The notes below the pieces were generated by a model. That model did no database searches, had not been told where the DNA came from, and saw only the letters and a list, made by a program, of their open reading frames with translations. The position numbers and the translations under genes were made by a program. This document shows, piece after piece, positions 26,137-34,858 of a stretch of 64,000 nucleotides of DNA (positions within the stretch are counted from its first letter, which is position 1; each line of letters starts with the position of its first letter). This DNA is from Ruminococcus sp. FC2018 (GTDB lineage Bacteria; Bacillota; Clostridia; Oscillospirales; Ruminococcaceae), in contig NZ_JHXH01000005.1 of NCBI RefSeq assembly GCF_000621805.1, forward strand, positions 1-64,000, given 5' to 3'.

Positions 26137-26362
26137 CAGCGCATTTGCAAGCTTTCAAAACGATTACCAAAACGAACACAGAACGAACATTGCCGAACAA
26201 GAACGAACAGAAAACGAACAGCGCAAACAGCATATCTACGGGGTTTGAATTACTTTGTTCGGTTGTTCGGCGAGGATTGTGATACACCCCTGCACTTGTG
26301 CTCACACTTGCGCCACGTTGCTCTGTGAGGCGTTTTCGGGAAGCAGCTCGGGTAACTTGTCG
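26137..26362. repeat. Rep-like fragment repeat, copy 1
   Basis: About 225 bp matching 27354-27580. On the + strand it carries a C-terminal coding scrap (AFASFQNDYQNEH, then QHIYGV with a stop) of an unidentified, possibly plasmid-replication, protein. Confidence 0.75.
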
Positions 26363-26432
26363 CCAAAAGCAATGCGGGCACAAATCGGCTCACGGTGCAC
26401 TTCTTTTTTGCTTGATACTAAAGCAGATGATA

Positions 26433-26466
26433 AAAAAACACACCGACAAAAGCCGGTGTGATTTTT
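26433..26466 (-). terminator. Terminator of the 222-residue lipoprotein gene
   Basis: CACACCGGC, TTTTG loop, TCGGTGTG, then seven T on the leftward strand. Confidence 0.8.
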
Positions 26467-26481
26467 GCTGGAGTCATTCGG

Positions 26482-27150
26482 TTATTCCGCAGGCTTACTC
26501 AGCTCGATAGGCAGATAGTATGCCAGCTTACCCTTATAAACGAAAAGTATATCGTAGCTGCCTGCTTTTCTCTCCTCAATAGGTCCTACATAGAAATCAA
26601 CTATCTCGTTGTCCCTTTCAGCATCAGGTCCCGAAGCGTTTACATAAGCACCCTCGGTCTCGGCGATCTGGGTCAGCTCATCTGCGCTTTTAAGGATATA
26701 GTCAGCCATTTCTCTGTGGGGCAAGCAGATTATCTTCAGATCCTCTGTGTTTCCCGTTATTCCCTCTGCGTGAAGCGTGATATGCTCGTTCAGCATAAAA
26801 TCCGCTTTGAGTCCGCTTGTCTTGTAGCCGCCGCTTTTCTGTGCATCAAAGCCTGCTCCTTCTGTTTGGTTTCCTGCAACGATAAGCCCCTTGATCTCAA
26901 GGTCTGCCACCGCAGGCTCGTTGTTGTCATCGGTTATCCTTACAAGCTCGCCTTTGTTGAATTTGTACTTGCTCAGATCTTGACCGCTGCTGTCGCCCGA
27001 ATTGCCCCCGTCCGACTTGCTGTCGGCACTGCTTGAAGCAGAGCTTTTGCTGCTTGTGCTCTTTGAGTCACTGCTGCTTGATGAGCTTCCGCAAGCGACC
27101 ATTGAAACTGCCATAATGATACAAATACACGCTGATAGTATTTTCTTCAT
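26482..27150 (-). CDS. Lipoprotein of unknown function (222 residues)
   Basis: ATG behind GGGAGGGG. The signal peptide MKKILSACICIIMAVSMVAC ends with lipobox Cys20, then a Ser/Lys/Asp-rich spacer (21-50) of the usual clostridial type. The folded part (KGELVRITDDNNEPAVADLE to the end) is mixed alpha/beta with no motif I recognise; KLAYYLPIELSKPAE closes it. It lies between the two copies of a plasmid-like repeat, so it may be cargo of the mobile region. Confidence 0.82.
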   Translation of the reverse strand: MKKILSACICIIMAVSMVACGSSSSSSDSKSTSSKSSASSSADSKSDGGNSGDSSGQDLSKYKFNKGELVRITDDNNEPAVADLEIKGLIVAGNQTEGAGFDAQKSGGYKTSGLKADFMLNEHITLHAEGITGNTEDLKIICLPHREMADYILKSADELTQIAETEGAYVNASGPDAERDNEIVDFYVGPIEERKAGSYDILFVYKGKLAYYLPIELSKPAE

Positions 27151-28247
27151 TGTTTACCCCTCCCTGATCTTCAGATCAAATCAAAAACCTGATTTTGATT
27201 AAGTGTTGCTCAGGTTGTAAACGAATATAGCATAAATGTATGTACAAATTAGGCGTTAACTATGAATATAGCGTAAATAAATTGCGAGAGCATAATAACA
27301 GCACATCGATAAAGCGTTCGAGTGGAGAGACGAAACGATCAAGCGCTACGGGTTCAGCGCATTTGCAAGCTTTCAAAACGATTACCAAAACGAACACACA
27401 ACGAACATTGCCGAACAAAAACAAACAGAAAACGAACGGCGCAAACAGCATATCTACGGGATTTGAGTTGCTTTGTTCGGTTGTTCGGCAAGGATTGTGA
27501 TACACCCCTGCACTTGTGCTCACACTTGCGCCACGCTGCTCTGTACAGCGTTTTTGGGCAGCAACTCGGGTAACTTGTCGGCGCAAACAAGGCGCTCACA
27601 AATCGGCTCACAGTGCACAAGTTAGCGTCACCCCTACCGTCACCCGTCACCGTTACTGTCACCCTGAAAACAACGCAGGCAAAGGTTTTTCATAGCGTGG
27701 GTGACGGTAGTGACGGTAAAATCGCACAGGGTAGGTTACCGTCACCCGTGTCACTTTGAACAGATTTTGACCGCAGCTGTGCCGCACAAACTCTGTAAAC
27801 TCGCCGCTTTCAAAAATATATGTGATCTGAGTTACTATACAGATAGTAATGTGCACCAGCGAAAAAGAGCACCCTTTCGGATGCTCTCTGATTCTATTAT
27901 GGGTAAAAATTTTCGAAGTGTATAGTTTTGCAGGACATTTAAAAACCATTTGCAAGGACATTTTTAATCCGCCAAAACTCACATAAGTATTTTGAGCAAA
28001 CAAGCAAACAATGCACGGCTATACACGCAGGCAAAGTCTTTACGAGTTCTCTGTCCGGCAAACAGCAAGCAAACGACGAGCAAACGTATCTACGCCATTT
28101 GGGCTGTCCGTCATTTTGACGGAATATGGTCGATGAATCACAGGCAAGATACGAGCAAACACAATATTACAATTATACTGCTATATAATGAACAGAGCCT
28201 GCTGATTCTTGTGAGAACACAGCAAGCTCTTTCAGTTATATTGTCGA
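27151..28247. other. Intergenic region, second copy of plasmid-like remnants
   Basis: Holds an open frame lacking a start (about 27297-27468, + strand: DKAFEWRDETIKRYGFSAFA onward, stop TGA), Rep-like repeat copy 2, several CCGTCACCC repeats at 27608-27760 and the hairpin GAGCACCCTTTCGGATGCTC at 27867-27887. No complete gene. Confidence 0.6.
27354..27580. repeat. Rep-like fragment repeat, copy 2
   Basis: Near-identical to 26137-26362, offset about 1217 bp. This copy keeps more of the upstream coding scrap. Confidence 0.75.
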
Positions 28248-29096
28248 TTACAATTCTTTAAGATTTTTTATTATTTCCTTGCCTATCTTTGTTGCAGCGA
28301 CAACACCTACAACTGCTGCGCCTGCTTTAAGTGCTGCGCTCCCAAGATCATTGGGATCATTGCTTGACATCTGATCCATTTTGCGCAGCTGCTGCTTTTG
28401 CAGGTCTATCTGCTGTTGCTGCATAGCCTCCATCTTCTCATAATGCAGATGCTCATCGTAACGCCTGAATGCATCACCAATATTACTTGCCTGTCCTGTT
28501 CTGAACAGCGTAATTACATAGTCGAGTGCCTTATCGTTTCTATATTGAATCGGCACAACATCGGGGTCAAAACTTGCTTTTAGTTTTTCATACTGCGGCT
28601 GGATCTCTTTGAGTTCCTTTCTTGCAGCTGCAAGCTTCTCCGATGCCTCTTTTACTCTGGTATCCTCTTTAGATCTGCCTATCATTGACCATATGTACAC
28701 ACCTCCGGCAAGAACAAGTCCACCGAGGAATGTCGCACCCTTATCTTCATTTGTTCCGATCAATCCGATAACGACCAAAGTCATAATGATTATTGGCACA
28801 ACTAACGGACATTCGTGCATAAACTTGGTCTGTCTTACCGAATCCTTTTCAAGCTCCTTTACACGCACGCCCGTTGACAGGAATCTGTCCTTAAGCCTTT
28901 CAAGTTCGTACATATCATTTTTGTATTTTTCAAGCTTTGCTGCAAGTTTTTTAGCGGAAGCATTAGCCTTTTCGTCCTCATCAAGCTCACGTTCCACGAT
29001 CGTTCCGCAGTAGGAACACTTGACAAAGGATTCTTCGGGGCGGATCTTCAGTAAAGCCCCACAGCTTGGACATTTATATTCAAACAATTCAGCCAT
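28248..29096 (-). CDS. Zinc-ribbon membrane protein ending the toxin operon
   Basis: 282 residues, ATG behind GGAGGTGAT. The N-terminus FEYKCPSCGALLK..FVKCSYCGTIV has two CxxC pairs forming a zinc ribbon. A charged helix follows, then two hydrophobic segments (about 100-140), a coiled coil (KLAAARKELKEIQPQYEKLK), a Gln-rich helix and a small hydrophobic AALKAGAAVVGVVAATKIG near the C-terminus. Probably membrane-associated. Last gene of the leftward operon that starts with the dynamin-like GTPase. The function is unknown; a role in assembling or anchoring the machinery is possible. Confidence 0.78.
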   Translation of the reverse strand: MAELFEYKCPSCGALLKIRPEESFVKCSYCGTIVERELDEDEKANASAKKLAAKLEKYKNDMYELERLKDRFLSTGVRVKELEKDSVRQTKFMHECPLVVPIIIMTLVVIGLIGTNEDKGATFLGGLVLAGGVYIWSMIGRSKEDTRVKEASEKLAAARKELKEIQPQYEKLKASFDPDVVPIQYRNDKALDYVITLFRTGQASNIGDAFRRYDEHLHYEKMEAMQQQQIDLQKQQLRKMDQMSSNDPNDLGSAALKAGAAVVGVVAATKIGKEIIKNLKEL

Positions 29097-29129
29097 AGGA
29101 TCACCTCCGATACAGCCAGCTCAAAACAG

Positions 29130-29423
29130 CTATTTTACCTTAAACCCTCTGGCTATTTTCTTGTGTGCCTTGTCGGGAGATTCACGCAGCTCGATCAAAA
29201 GCATAAATGCGCCCTCACCAATAAGGTACTTTGATAGCTGTGACAGCTTTTGTGCTGTGTAGCCCTCTATCTCCAGAGAATCAGGTTTATACTGCTTGTT
29301 CTCTATCCAGTATTCAAACTCTTTTTCGATATCAGGATTTCGCCCGAGTCTTTCAATCTTCTGCTTAACAAGCGCCGGAGCAACGTTGTTGTCATTATAA
29401 TACTTTTCAATTATACTGCTCAT
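29130..29423 (-). CDS. Candidate immunity protein for the metallopeptidase toxin
   Basis: 97 residues. ATG overlaps the toxin stop by 4 bp (ATGA), with GGAGGCGATGAA as ribosome site. Small, soluble, charged and helical (KYYNDNNVAPALVKQKIERL, EFEYWIENKQYKPDSLEIEG, GEGAFMLLIELRE). I do not recognise a named family. Position immediately after a toxin, tight coupling and size fit an immunity gene (inference). Confidence 0.65.
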   Translation of the reverse strand: MSSIIEKYYNDNNVAPALVKQKIERLGRNPDIEKEFEYWIENKQYKPDSLEIEGYTAQKLSQLSKYLIGEGAFMLLIELRESPDKAHKKIARGFKVK

Positions 29424-30106
29424 TTCATCGCCTCCGTAAACTTATCTGCAAAAGCCATTGCATCGACTTCCACATACTGATTCTGATATTCATAAAAATT
29501 GATAAACTCTCCGTCTTCGTTTTGTTCAGGTGAGATATAATTCTCCAGATTGACTCTGAAAAGTGCATCCTCATGGGTCTCGAGTTTTTCTGCTCTCATA
29601 TGCTGGTAAGCGTGTCGAAGTTCGTGCGTTATTGTGTCCACAAGCTCTTTTGGATTTATAAAACCAGTGCGGTTAAGAATGATAGTGTTCTTTTGCGGAT
29701 CGTATGCACCAAAGAAATCCTCGCTTTCTGTGGTCAGAATAACCTTGGGCTTGTCTGTTATCCCAAGCTCGTCGCTTACAGTGTCAACAAGCTTATTGAT
29801 CGTATCGAGCCGCTTATTTTCATTCAAAGTCAGCCAGTTGGTAAGCTTAAAATCGCTGAGTATTTCCTTGACCTGATCGCTGACCTCATAATCAATTGAT
29901 ATGTCGTCATCAGACACATCGTAGATCTCTTCCAGCAGCTTGTCATAAGGCTCAAGCATCGCTTCACGGTGAGCTTTTTCGAACTCGGATTTCCAGAAAG
30001 AATCGATCTCATGAAGAGATGATTTATCCGGAGTCTTTATTTCCGTATGGTTTTCAACGCTCTCTATTCTTGAAAAGCCTGAACTTGCATCAGAAAACCT
30101 TATCAT
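29420..30106 (-). CDS. Polymorphic-toxin-like zinc metallopeptidase
   Basis: 228 residues, ATG behind AGGTGAT. Residues 1-60 form a variable leader with FWKSEF at 37-42; a helical middle follows; the C-terminal half has the zincin motif ITHELRHAYQH (about 163-173, HExxH) with downstream YEYQNQYVEVDAMAFADKF, which could supply the third ligand. This domain layout is known from toxins of polymorphic systems. No signal peptide, so export would need dedicated machinery. Flanked by a SUKH immunity gene upstream and a coupled small gene downstream. Confidence 0.75.
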   Translation of the reverse strand: MIRFSDASSGFSRIESVENHTEIKTPDKSSLHEIDSFWKSEFEKAHREAMLEPYDKLLEEIYDVSDDDISIDYEVSDQVKEILSDFKLTNWLTLNENKRLDTINKLVDTVSDELGITDKPKVILTTESEDFFGAYDPQKNTIILNRTGFINPKELVDTITHELRHAYQHMRAEKLETHEDALFRVNLENYISPEQNEDGEFINFYEYQNQYVEVDAMAFADKFTEAMK

Positions 30107-30155
30107 TCTTTATCACCTACTTTGGCATTCTGTTTACGAGCAATCAGTAGTTACA

Positions 30156-30512
30156 TCATAATAGTTCAGCAAGAGTATTTCTCTTTTTGAATATAACATC
30201 ATCGCTTAGGCTGTATTTTGCCCAGACTTTCTCAGCGACAACATAAACTATCAGATCGTTATCATATGCATCAAATAAGGGGATAATACCCATAGACTGA
30301 AAGTTTCTATCATACTCTTTAGATGCATTCTCAATTTCCTTAAATGAAAAAGCTCGTCTTTCTTCAGCGATAAAATCTGCATTATCTGCAAAAGAGATAA
30401 CTTTCTCTGCAACATCACCAATTGGGGTATTGTACATTTCGGAGATGTTTTTTATTCTTCCCTCATCCTTGGGATATTTCATCATTTTATCAAGATATTC
30501 TTGTTTAGTCAT
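30156..30512 (-). CDS. SUKH-family immunity protein
   Basis: 118 residues, ATG 3 bp after the HNH-toxin stop, ribosome site AAAGGAG inside the toxin's end. The core FQSMGIIPLFDAYDNDLIVYVV is the SMI1/KNR4 (SUKH) signature; SUKH proteins neutralise nuclease and other toxins in bacteria. Directly downstream of the HNH toxin, so it is the presumed antidote to it. Confidence 0.75.
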   Translation of the reverse strand: MTKQEYLDKMMKYPKDEGRIKNISEMYNTPIGDVAEKVISFADNADFIAEERRAFSFKEIENASKEYDRNFQSMGIIPLFDAYDNDLIVYVVAEKVWAKYSLSDDVIFKKRNTLAELL

Positions 30513-30514
30513 TT

Positions 30515-31144
30515 TTATATATCTCCTTTAACTCTTTCAACTAAAGCATTGCAGCTTCCGCCTGAAGAATGGACTTCCTGGTGGCTTTTTACATCCATCG
30601 GAGTAATGTTTTCAGCTGTATTCTCACCGCCTAATTGCAATGGACGGATATGATGAGCGTCAAAATTATCTCCGGCTTTTCTGATCACATTACCTTCGCT
30701 GTTAGTAACATCATTCTCATATTTAGGCCATTCTTTATGGTTGATGTTTTCCCATTCTTGTCTAAGTTTATTCTTATTACCAACAAAATCTTCTCTCTTT
30801 TCGGCGACCTCTTCCGGCGTTTTGATCTCCAGCTTTGTTGTATCTATCGCATCAGAAGGAATAGTGTCAGGACATTCCGATTTGTTCTTCAGATCATCAA
30901 TATAGTCCTTGATAAGATCTGACAAATCACGGCTTTGAATATCCAGCTGTTTATCATTCATTGAAACATCGTGTTTCCCTTGTGTTTCAGCTTTTGCCTG
31001 TTCGGCAAGGTCATGAAATTCTTTCTTCCAGAATTCTTCCGCTTCTTTGAATGACATTTCACTCTTTGCCTTTGAATCATCAAACTTTTCAACAGAGGGT
31101 TCTTTGATGTCTGATGTTTCATTTCTTCCAATCTCGCTTATCAA
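30515..31144 (-). CDS. HNH nuclease toxin
   Basis: 209 residues; start overlaps the HerA-like gene stop by 4 bp. The leader has FWKKEF at 38-43, matching the metallopeptidase toxin's leader in motif and position. The C-terminal domain reads NFDAHHIRPLQLGGENTAEN then MDVKSHQEVHSSGG, an HNH/beta-beta-alpha-metal nuclease as in colicin-like and polymorphic toxins, ending soon after. No signal peptide. Followed at once by its SUKH immunity gene. Confidence 0.82.
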   Translation of the reverse strand: MISEIGRNETSDIKEPSVEKFDDSKAKSEMSFKEAEEFWKKEFHDLAEQAKAETQGKHDVSMNDKQLDIQSRDLSDLIKDYIDDLKNKSECPDTIPSDAIDTTKLEIKTPEEVAEKREDFVGNKNKLRQEWENINHKEWPKYENDVTNSEGNVIRKAGDNFDAHHIRPLQLGGENTAENITPMDVKSHQEVHSSGGSCNALVERVKGDI

Positions 31145-34100
31145 AATGTCCCACCTCCATTTCTATACTCTAATGCATAGCTCTGATATCTTCCTTCATA
31201 CAAATGATCTCGAATAGCTTTTTCATGTATTATCAGTGCCATTGTCAGATCTATCTGCTTCTTGGTATAACCCTTGACTGAAGGCTCGAGCTTGTCCAAA
31301 ACGGCATCGACCCACTCATGAATATCATCATGTTTGGCAGCCGCTTGTATAGCCTCTTCTGCCTTCAAGAAATCATAAACTAAGCATCTAAGTTCTGCGA
31401 ATCCTTTCTCTCTTTCAGTCGCAAGATAATCAAGGAAATCAACTTTTACTATTGAATCAAGTGAAGAACGCAGTATTTGGCTTTTCAGCTCTTTGAGATC
31501 CTGCTTATCTCCTTTTTGAAACAATTCGTTGTCCATAATACACTCTAAGAGAGAGTCGGACACTTTATCATTCTTTCTGATCTGATCATTATTGTTGCTT
31601 GGGTCAAATGAATATGATTTGTCAGGAGTCTTGTATTCGCTTACTTTGCACAAGACAGGCTGTATCCATTCGTTTTGATAAACTGCAGCTACACCACAAC
31701 GGAGTTTTGCAAGTTCTTCAATCTGCTCGTCATTTAGGTTTGCTGCTTTTCCTACGAGTTCACGATCTCCATGGTCGGGCAGACGCATGATAATTTTTGT
31801 GTTGGTGTTGCGGATAACAGACATATCCATAAGCCCAGGAGCTTGATCGGCAATAATAAATCCTTCGCCGTATGTACGCATCTCGGCGATAGCATTTGCA
31901 ATCATTTCGACGCTCTTGCCCATTATATTAGAGCTTTCAGTTGGCTGTTCGACAGAGGTCCTTCTAAGTATGTTATGTGCTTCTTCAAGAACTGTAATAT
32001 GCTTAAGAGTATTGTTGATAGCCGTATTTTCGCTGATTCGGTACTCCTGTAATTTCAATACGAGCATACCCATGATAAGTGATTTCGTTTCAGATGCACC
32101 AACTCTGCTTAAATCGATTATAACATTGCTGTCAAAGAGTTGTTTGCCTGTAAGCTCATCGGCTGAGAAGATCAGTCCGTTGATACCAGTGGTCAAGGAT
32201 TGGAGCCTTGTGAGGAGCGAGCCTTTATAAGCGCCCTTGTTCTCCTTGTCATATTCGCTGGTATCAATGATTTTTTTGATATTCCTAGCAACATCAGCAA
32301 AAGATGGGTACAGATCATCAGCGTAGTTATTGACAGAAGACATCATATCCCAGCCACAGTCAAGATAAGACTTTTCAACTGCACTCTTTAAGACTGCGGG
32401 CATTGCTGCATACATCGGCCAGCAGACATTGAATATTTCCACGAGGCGGTCGATATGCTCCAAAACATGAACATCATCAGGAAATGAAAATGGATTGATA
32501 CGCAATAATGTCGATTTTTTCGGATTTGTACCGAATACGGATAGATTATCATAATCACTGAATACATCTTTGTATTCGCCTTTTGCGGGCTCGATAACAA
32601 GGAACGGAATATTGTTTTTATATGCTTCTGAGAGCATTTGATATACGGTGTTGCTTTTTCCGGAACCGGTGCTGCCAGTAATAAATGTATGAGATGCTAG
32701 TGATTTTGCAGATAATTCAACGGAAAGCTTTTCTTCACGCATCATATGGAAGATATTGCCCAGTTGAAGCGTCTTAGGATCGGGATTACTCGAATCAAAT
32801 GTGGACACACTTCGCCCAAAATCCGCACACTGGATGACCGGCAATCCTGCTACTGATTTCTGAGGAAAGTTGAGTGAGTATGCGAGTTCCTTGCCAGAAA
32901 GGCTTGTTGTGGCAGTTACAGCAGTGGGGTATACTTGATAATCCTTGCCCTCATCTGTATCTATAATTGAAGGATTAAGCCCGAAAACAGGGTGACGAAG
33001 TTCCCGTAGATAGCTGCAAATTACCTTAGCGTGAATATCCGAGCTTTCCCTATCGCCGCGCCATAGATTAACAGCGGAGCTGGACATATATGATGATTCT
33101 CCTTGCGTCAAGGAAAGATAGGTATGTGCAACATTGTTAGCAATATTTCTGTCTTGTGAAAGAACATAAGCGGCAAAATCCCACAGTCCTAATGCGGAGC
33201 TCTGCTCTAAACGCTTCATTTGCTCTTGCAGAAGCTCTAAAGCGTGCTGAATGTTATAATTCTCGAAGGATTGATCTATTCCTTCGTTTTTGCCAATAGA
33301 TGCACTTACATTAGAGGAACGAGCAAAACTCATTCCAAAGTTCACGCCAAAACTTGTACTGCTGAATATGCCAGCGGTTTTAGAGAAGGCATTTGTTGTT
33401 GCTCTTCCAAGTGTTTTGGCAACAGCAGTACCTACCTGACTTGATGTTGTTTTAGCGGCAGTATTTGCAAGTGTTTTAGCAGATGCTTTTGTAACAGTTT
33501 CGGCAGCGCCTTTCATAAGTGTTTTAGCTGTGGTTTTGGTAGCTGTGTCTGCGGTGCCGTTCAAAATAGTTTCTGCAGTACCCTGAGTCAATGTATCAGC
33601 AGTTCCTGTTCCTGAAGCCTCTCCCCAGCTACCGCCGCCGCCACCAAGACTAAACCCAAATGCGGATGGAGCTACATTAGCGTTTCCGGTTTTGTTTTTT
33701 GATTCATTTGTGCTGTCTGTATGAGAACTGTTTTCAGAAGTTGTATTAGATGTTGATCTATTGTCAGTATGTGCATCTGAATTTGATGTCATATCAGACA
33801 TAGATTGATTGTCAGTATGTGCAGTGGCATCAGATGTCGTATCTGAAGTAGTATTACTGTTGGTGTTTGATAATCCGCTATTTGTTGAATCAGTGTTGGT
33901 GGTACTCTCGTTGTTGGTTAATGAATTTGAATCGGTAGTAGAAGATGTTTTTCCGTTTTGTATTCCTGCACTTGCACCAACATTTATCCCTACAGTAGCA
34001 GATGAGCCTTGTGTGTTTAGTTCAGTAACTGTATAAGATGTCTGCCAGGCGGCATAGGGTTTTAATCCTGTATATATCTGAGAAAGCCTTAGTTTTCGCT

Positions 34101-34830
34101 CTTCCACATCGTTTATCGGCGATGCGAGCAATATAAGGGTGTATTCTTCTTCTGTTTTGCTGGGAACAATACCATCTAACAGCTTTTCGATTGTTTGACT
34201 GATAAACTTTTCTGATTTTTCGGTTGGAATGTTCGATGCAGAAGCAACAGAATACTTTGTTTCGTCTTTTAAGAAATGAGGAATGCCTCTTTCACTTTTT
34301 GGCTCAAATTCTGTGCCGGGGAAATTTCCTTTAACAGCATCTTGTAGACGCTTTACAAAAGTATCTGCGTCATCGTTGCTGTTGGCATTCTTTGTATTGG
34401 TGACAGCAAGATATACCTGTGTTAATTTACATGTGCGGTGAAAGATCAATGCAATATTACAGGTTTCATCAGAAAGAACAGCATAAACATTTACAAGTTT
34501 TTCAAGGCTGTTCTCTTTCTTATCAGTAACCCATTTAGTAATATTAAAATACCTGATATTATAGTCACATTGAAAATCGTCTTTTTGAAGAGGTGCATAT
34601 AGAGAAGATAATTGTGGCAGGTATGCATTGAAAACCTCGACGCTGTTTGCTGCAAGGAGTTTTTCAGTTGTAGCCTGAGCTATAGTATCATTAGGATCAG
34701 GCATTTCAAGCAGGTAGTTTTCTCGCTTTTCAGCAACTTCATTCAATTGTTCAGGACTAAGTGCTGCTGCTTTTGAAATTCCATCTCCGAGTTTGCCGTT
34801 AACTTTGGAGACAATCTTCATTAATCCCAT
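31141..34830 (-). CDS. HerA/VirB4-like ATPase with long low-complexity linker
   Basis: 1229 residues, ATG behind GGAGGTACAG. N-terminal domain (1-260) with a TLILLASPINDVEERKLRLS segment; then a Ser/Thr/Asn/Asp-rich linker (about 280-400) and Ala/Thr/Lys/Gly repeats (TADTL..TAETI..TADTA, about 400-480); then the ATPase core: Walker A TGSTGSGKSN near 720, Walker B ITVLEEAH near 947, and MRLPDHGDRELV. It belongs to the HerA-FtsK superfamily that pumps DNA or protein. Only one ATPase domain and no FHA, so not T7SS EssC. Operon position between the GTPase and the toxins suggests it powers toxin handling (inference). Confidence 0.82.
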   Translation of the reverse strand: MGLMKIVSKVNGKLGDGISKAAALSPEQLNEVAEKRENYLLEMPDPNDTIAQATTEKLLAANSVEVFNAYLPQLSSLYAPLQKDDFQCDYNIRYFNITKWVTDKKENSLEKLVNVYAVLSDETCNIALIFHRTCKLTQVYLAVTNTKNANSNDDADTFVKRLQDAVKGNFPGTEFEPKSERGIPHFLKDETKYSVASASNIPTEKSEKFISQTIEKLLDGIVPSKTEEEYTLILLASPINDVEERKLRLSQIYTGLKPYAAWQTSYTVTELNTQGSSATVGINVGASAGIQNGKTSSTTDSNSLTNNESTTNTDSTNSGLSNTNSNTTSDTTSDATAHTDNQSMSDMTSNSDAHTDNRSTSNTTSENSSHTDSTNESKNKTGNANVAPSAFGFSLGGGGGSWGEASGTGTADTLTQGTAETILNGTADTATKTTAKTLMKGAAETVTKASAKTLANTAAKTTSSQVGTAVAKTLGRATTNAFSKTAGIFSSTSFGVNFGMSFARSSNVSASIGKNEGIDQSFENYNIQHALELLQEQMKRLEQSSALGLWDFAAYVLSQDRNIANNVAHTYLSLTQGESSYMSSSAVNLWRGDRESSDIHAKVICSYLRELRHPVFGLNPSIIDTDEGKDYQVYPTAVTATTSLSGKELAYSLNFPQKSVAGLPVIQCADFGRSVSTFDSSNPDPKTLQLGNIFHMMREEKLSVELSAKSLASHTFITGSTGSGKSNTVYQMLSEAYKNNIPFLVIEPAKGEYKDVFSDYDNLSVFGTNPKKSTLLRINPFSFPDDVHVLEHIDRLVEIFNVCWPMYAAMPAVLKSAVEKSYLDCGWDMMSSVNNYADDLYPSFADVARNIKKIIDTSEYDKENKGAYKGSLLTRLQSLTTGINGLIFSADELTGKQLFDSNVIIDLSRVGASETKSLIMGMLVLKLQEYRISENTAINNTLKHITVLEEAHNILRRTSVEQPTESSNIMGKSVEMIANAIAEMRTYGEGFIIADQAPGLMDMSVIRNTNTKIIMRLPDHGDRELVGKAANLNDEQIEELAKLRCGVAAVYQNEWIQPVLCKVSEYKTPDKSYSFDPSNNNDQIRKNDKVSDSLLECIMDNELFQKGDKQDLKELKSQILRSSLDSIVKVDFLDYLATEREKGFAELRCLVYDFLKAEEAIQAAAKHDDIHEWVDAVLDKLEPSVKGYTKKQIDLTMALIIHEKAIRDHLYEGRYQSYALEYRNGGGTF

Positions 34831-34858
34831 ACTACTGTACCTCCAATCTTAGGGAAAA

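Larger units (their letters stand above)
25531..26480. other. Intergenic region with plasmid-like remnants
   Basis: No supportable gene. Contains the sixth degenerate repeat unit (25855-25915), the hairpin GAGCACCCTTTCGGATGCTC (25972-25992), two GACCACATTTT direct repeats (about 26036 and 26060), and copy 1 of the 230-bp repeat at 26137. Confidence 0.6.
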
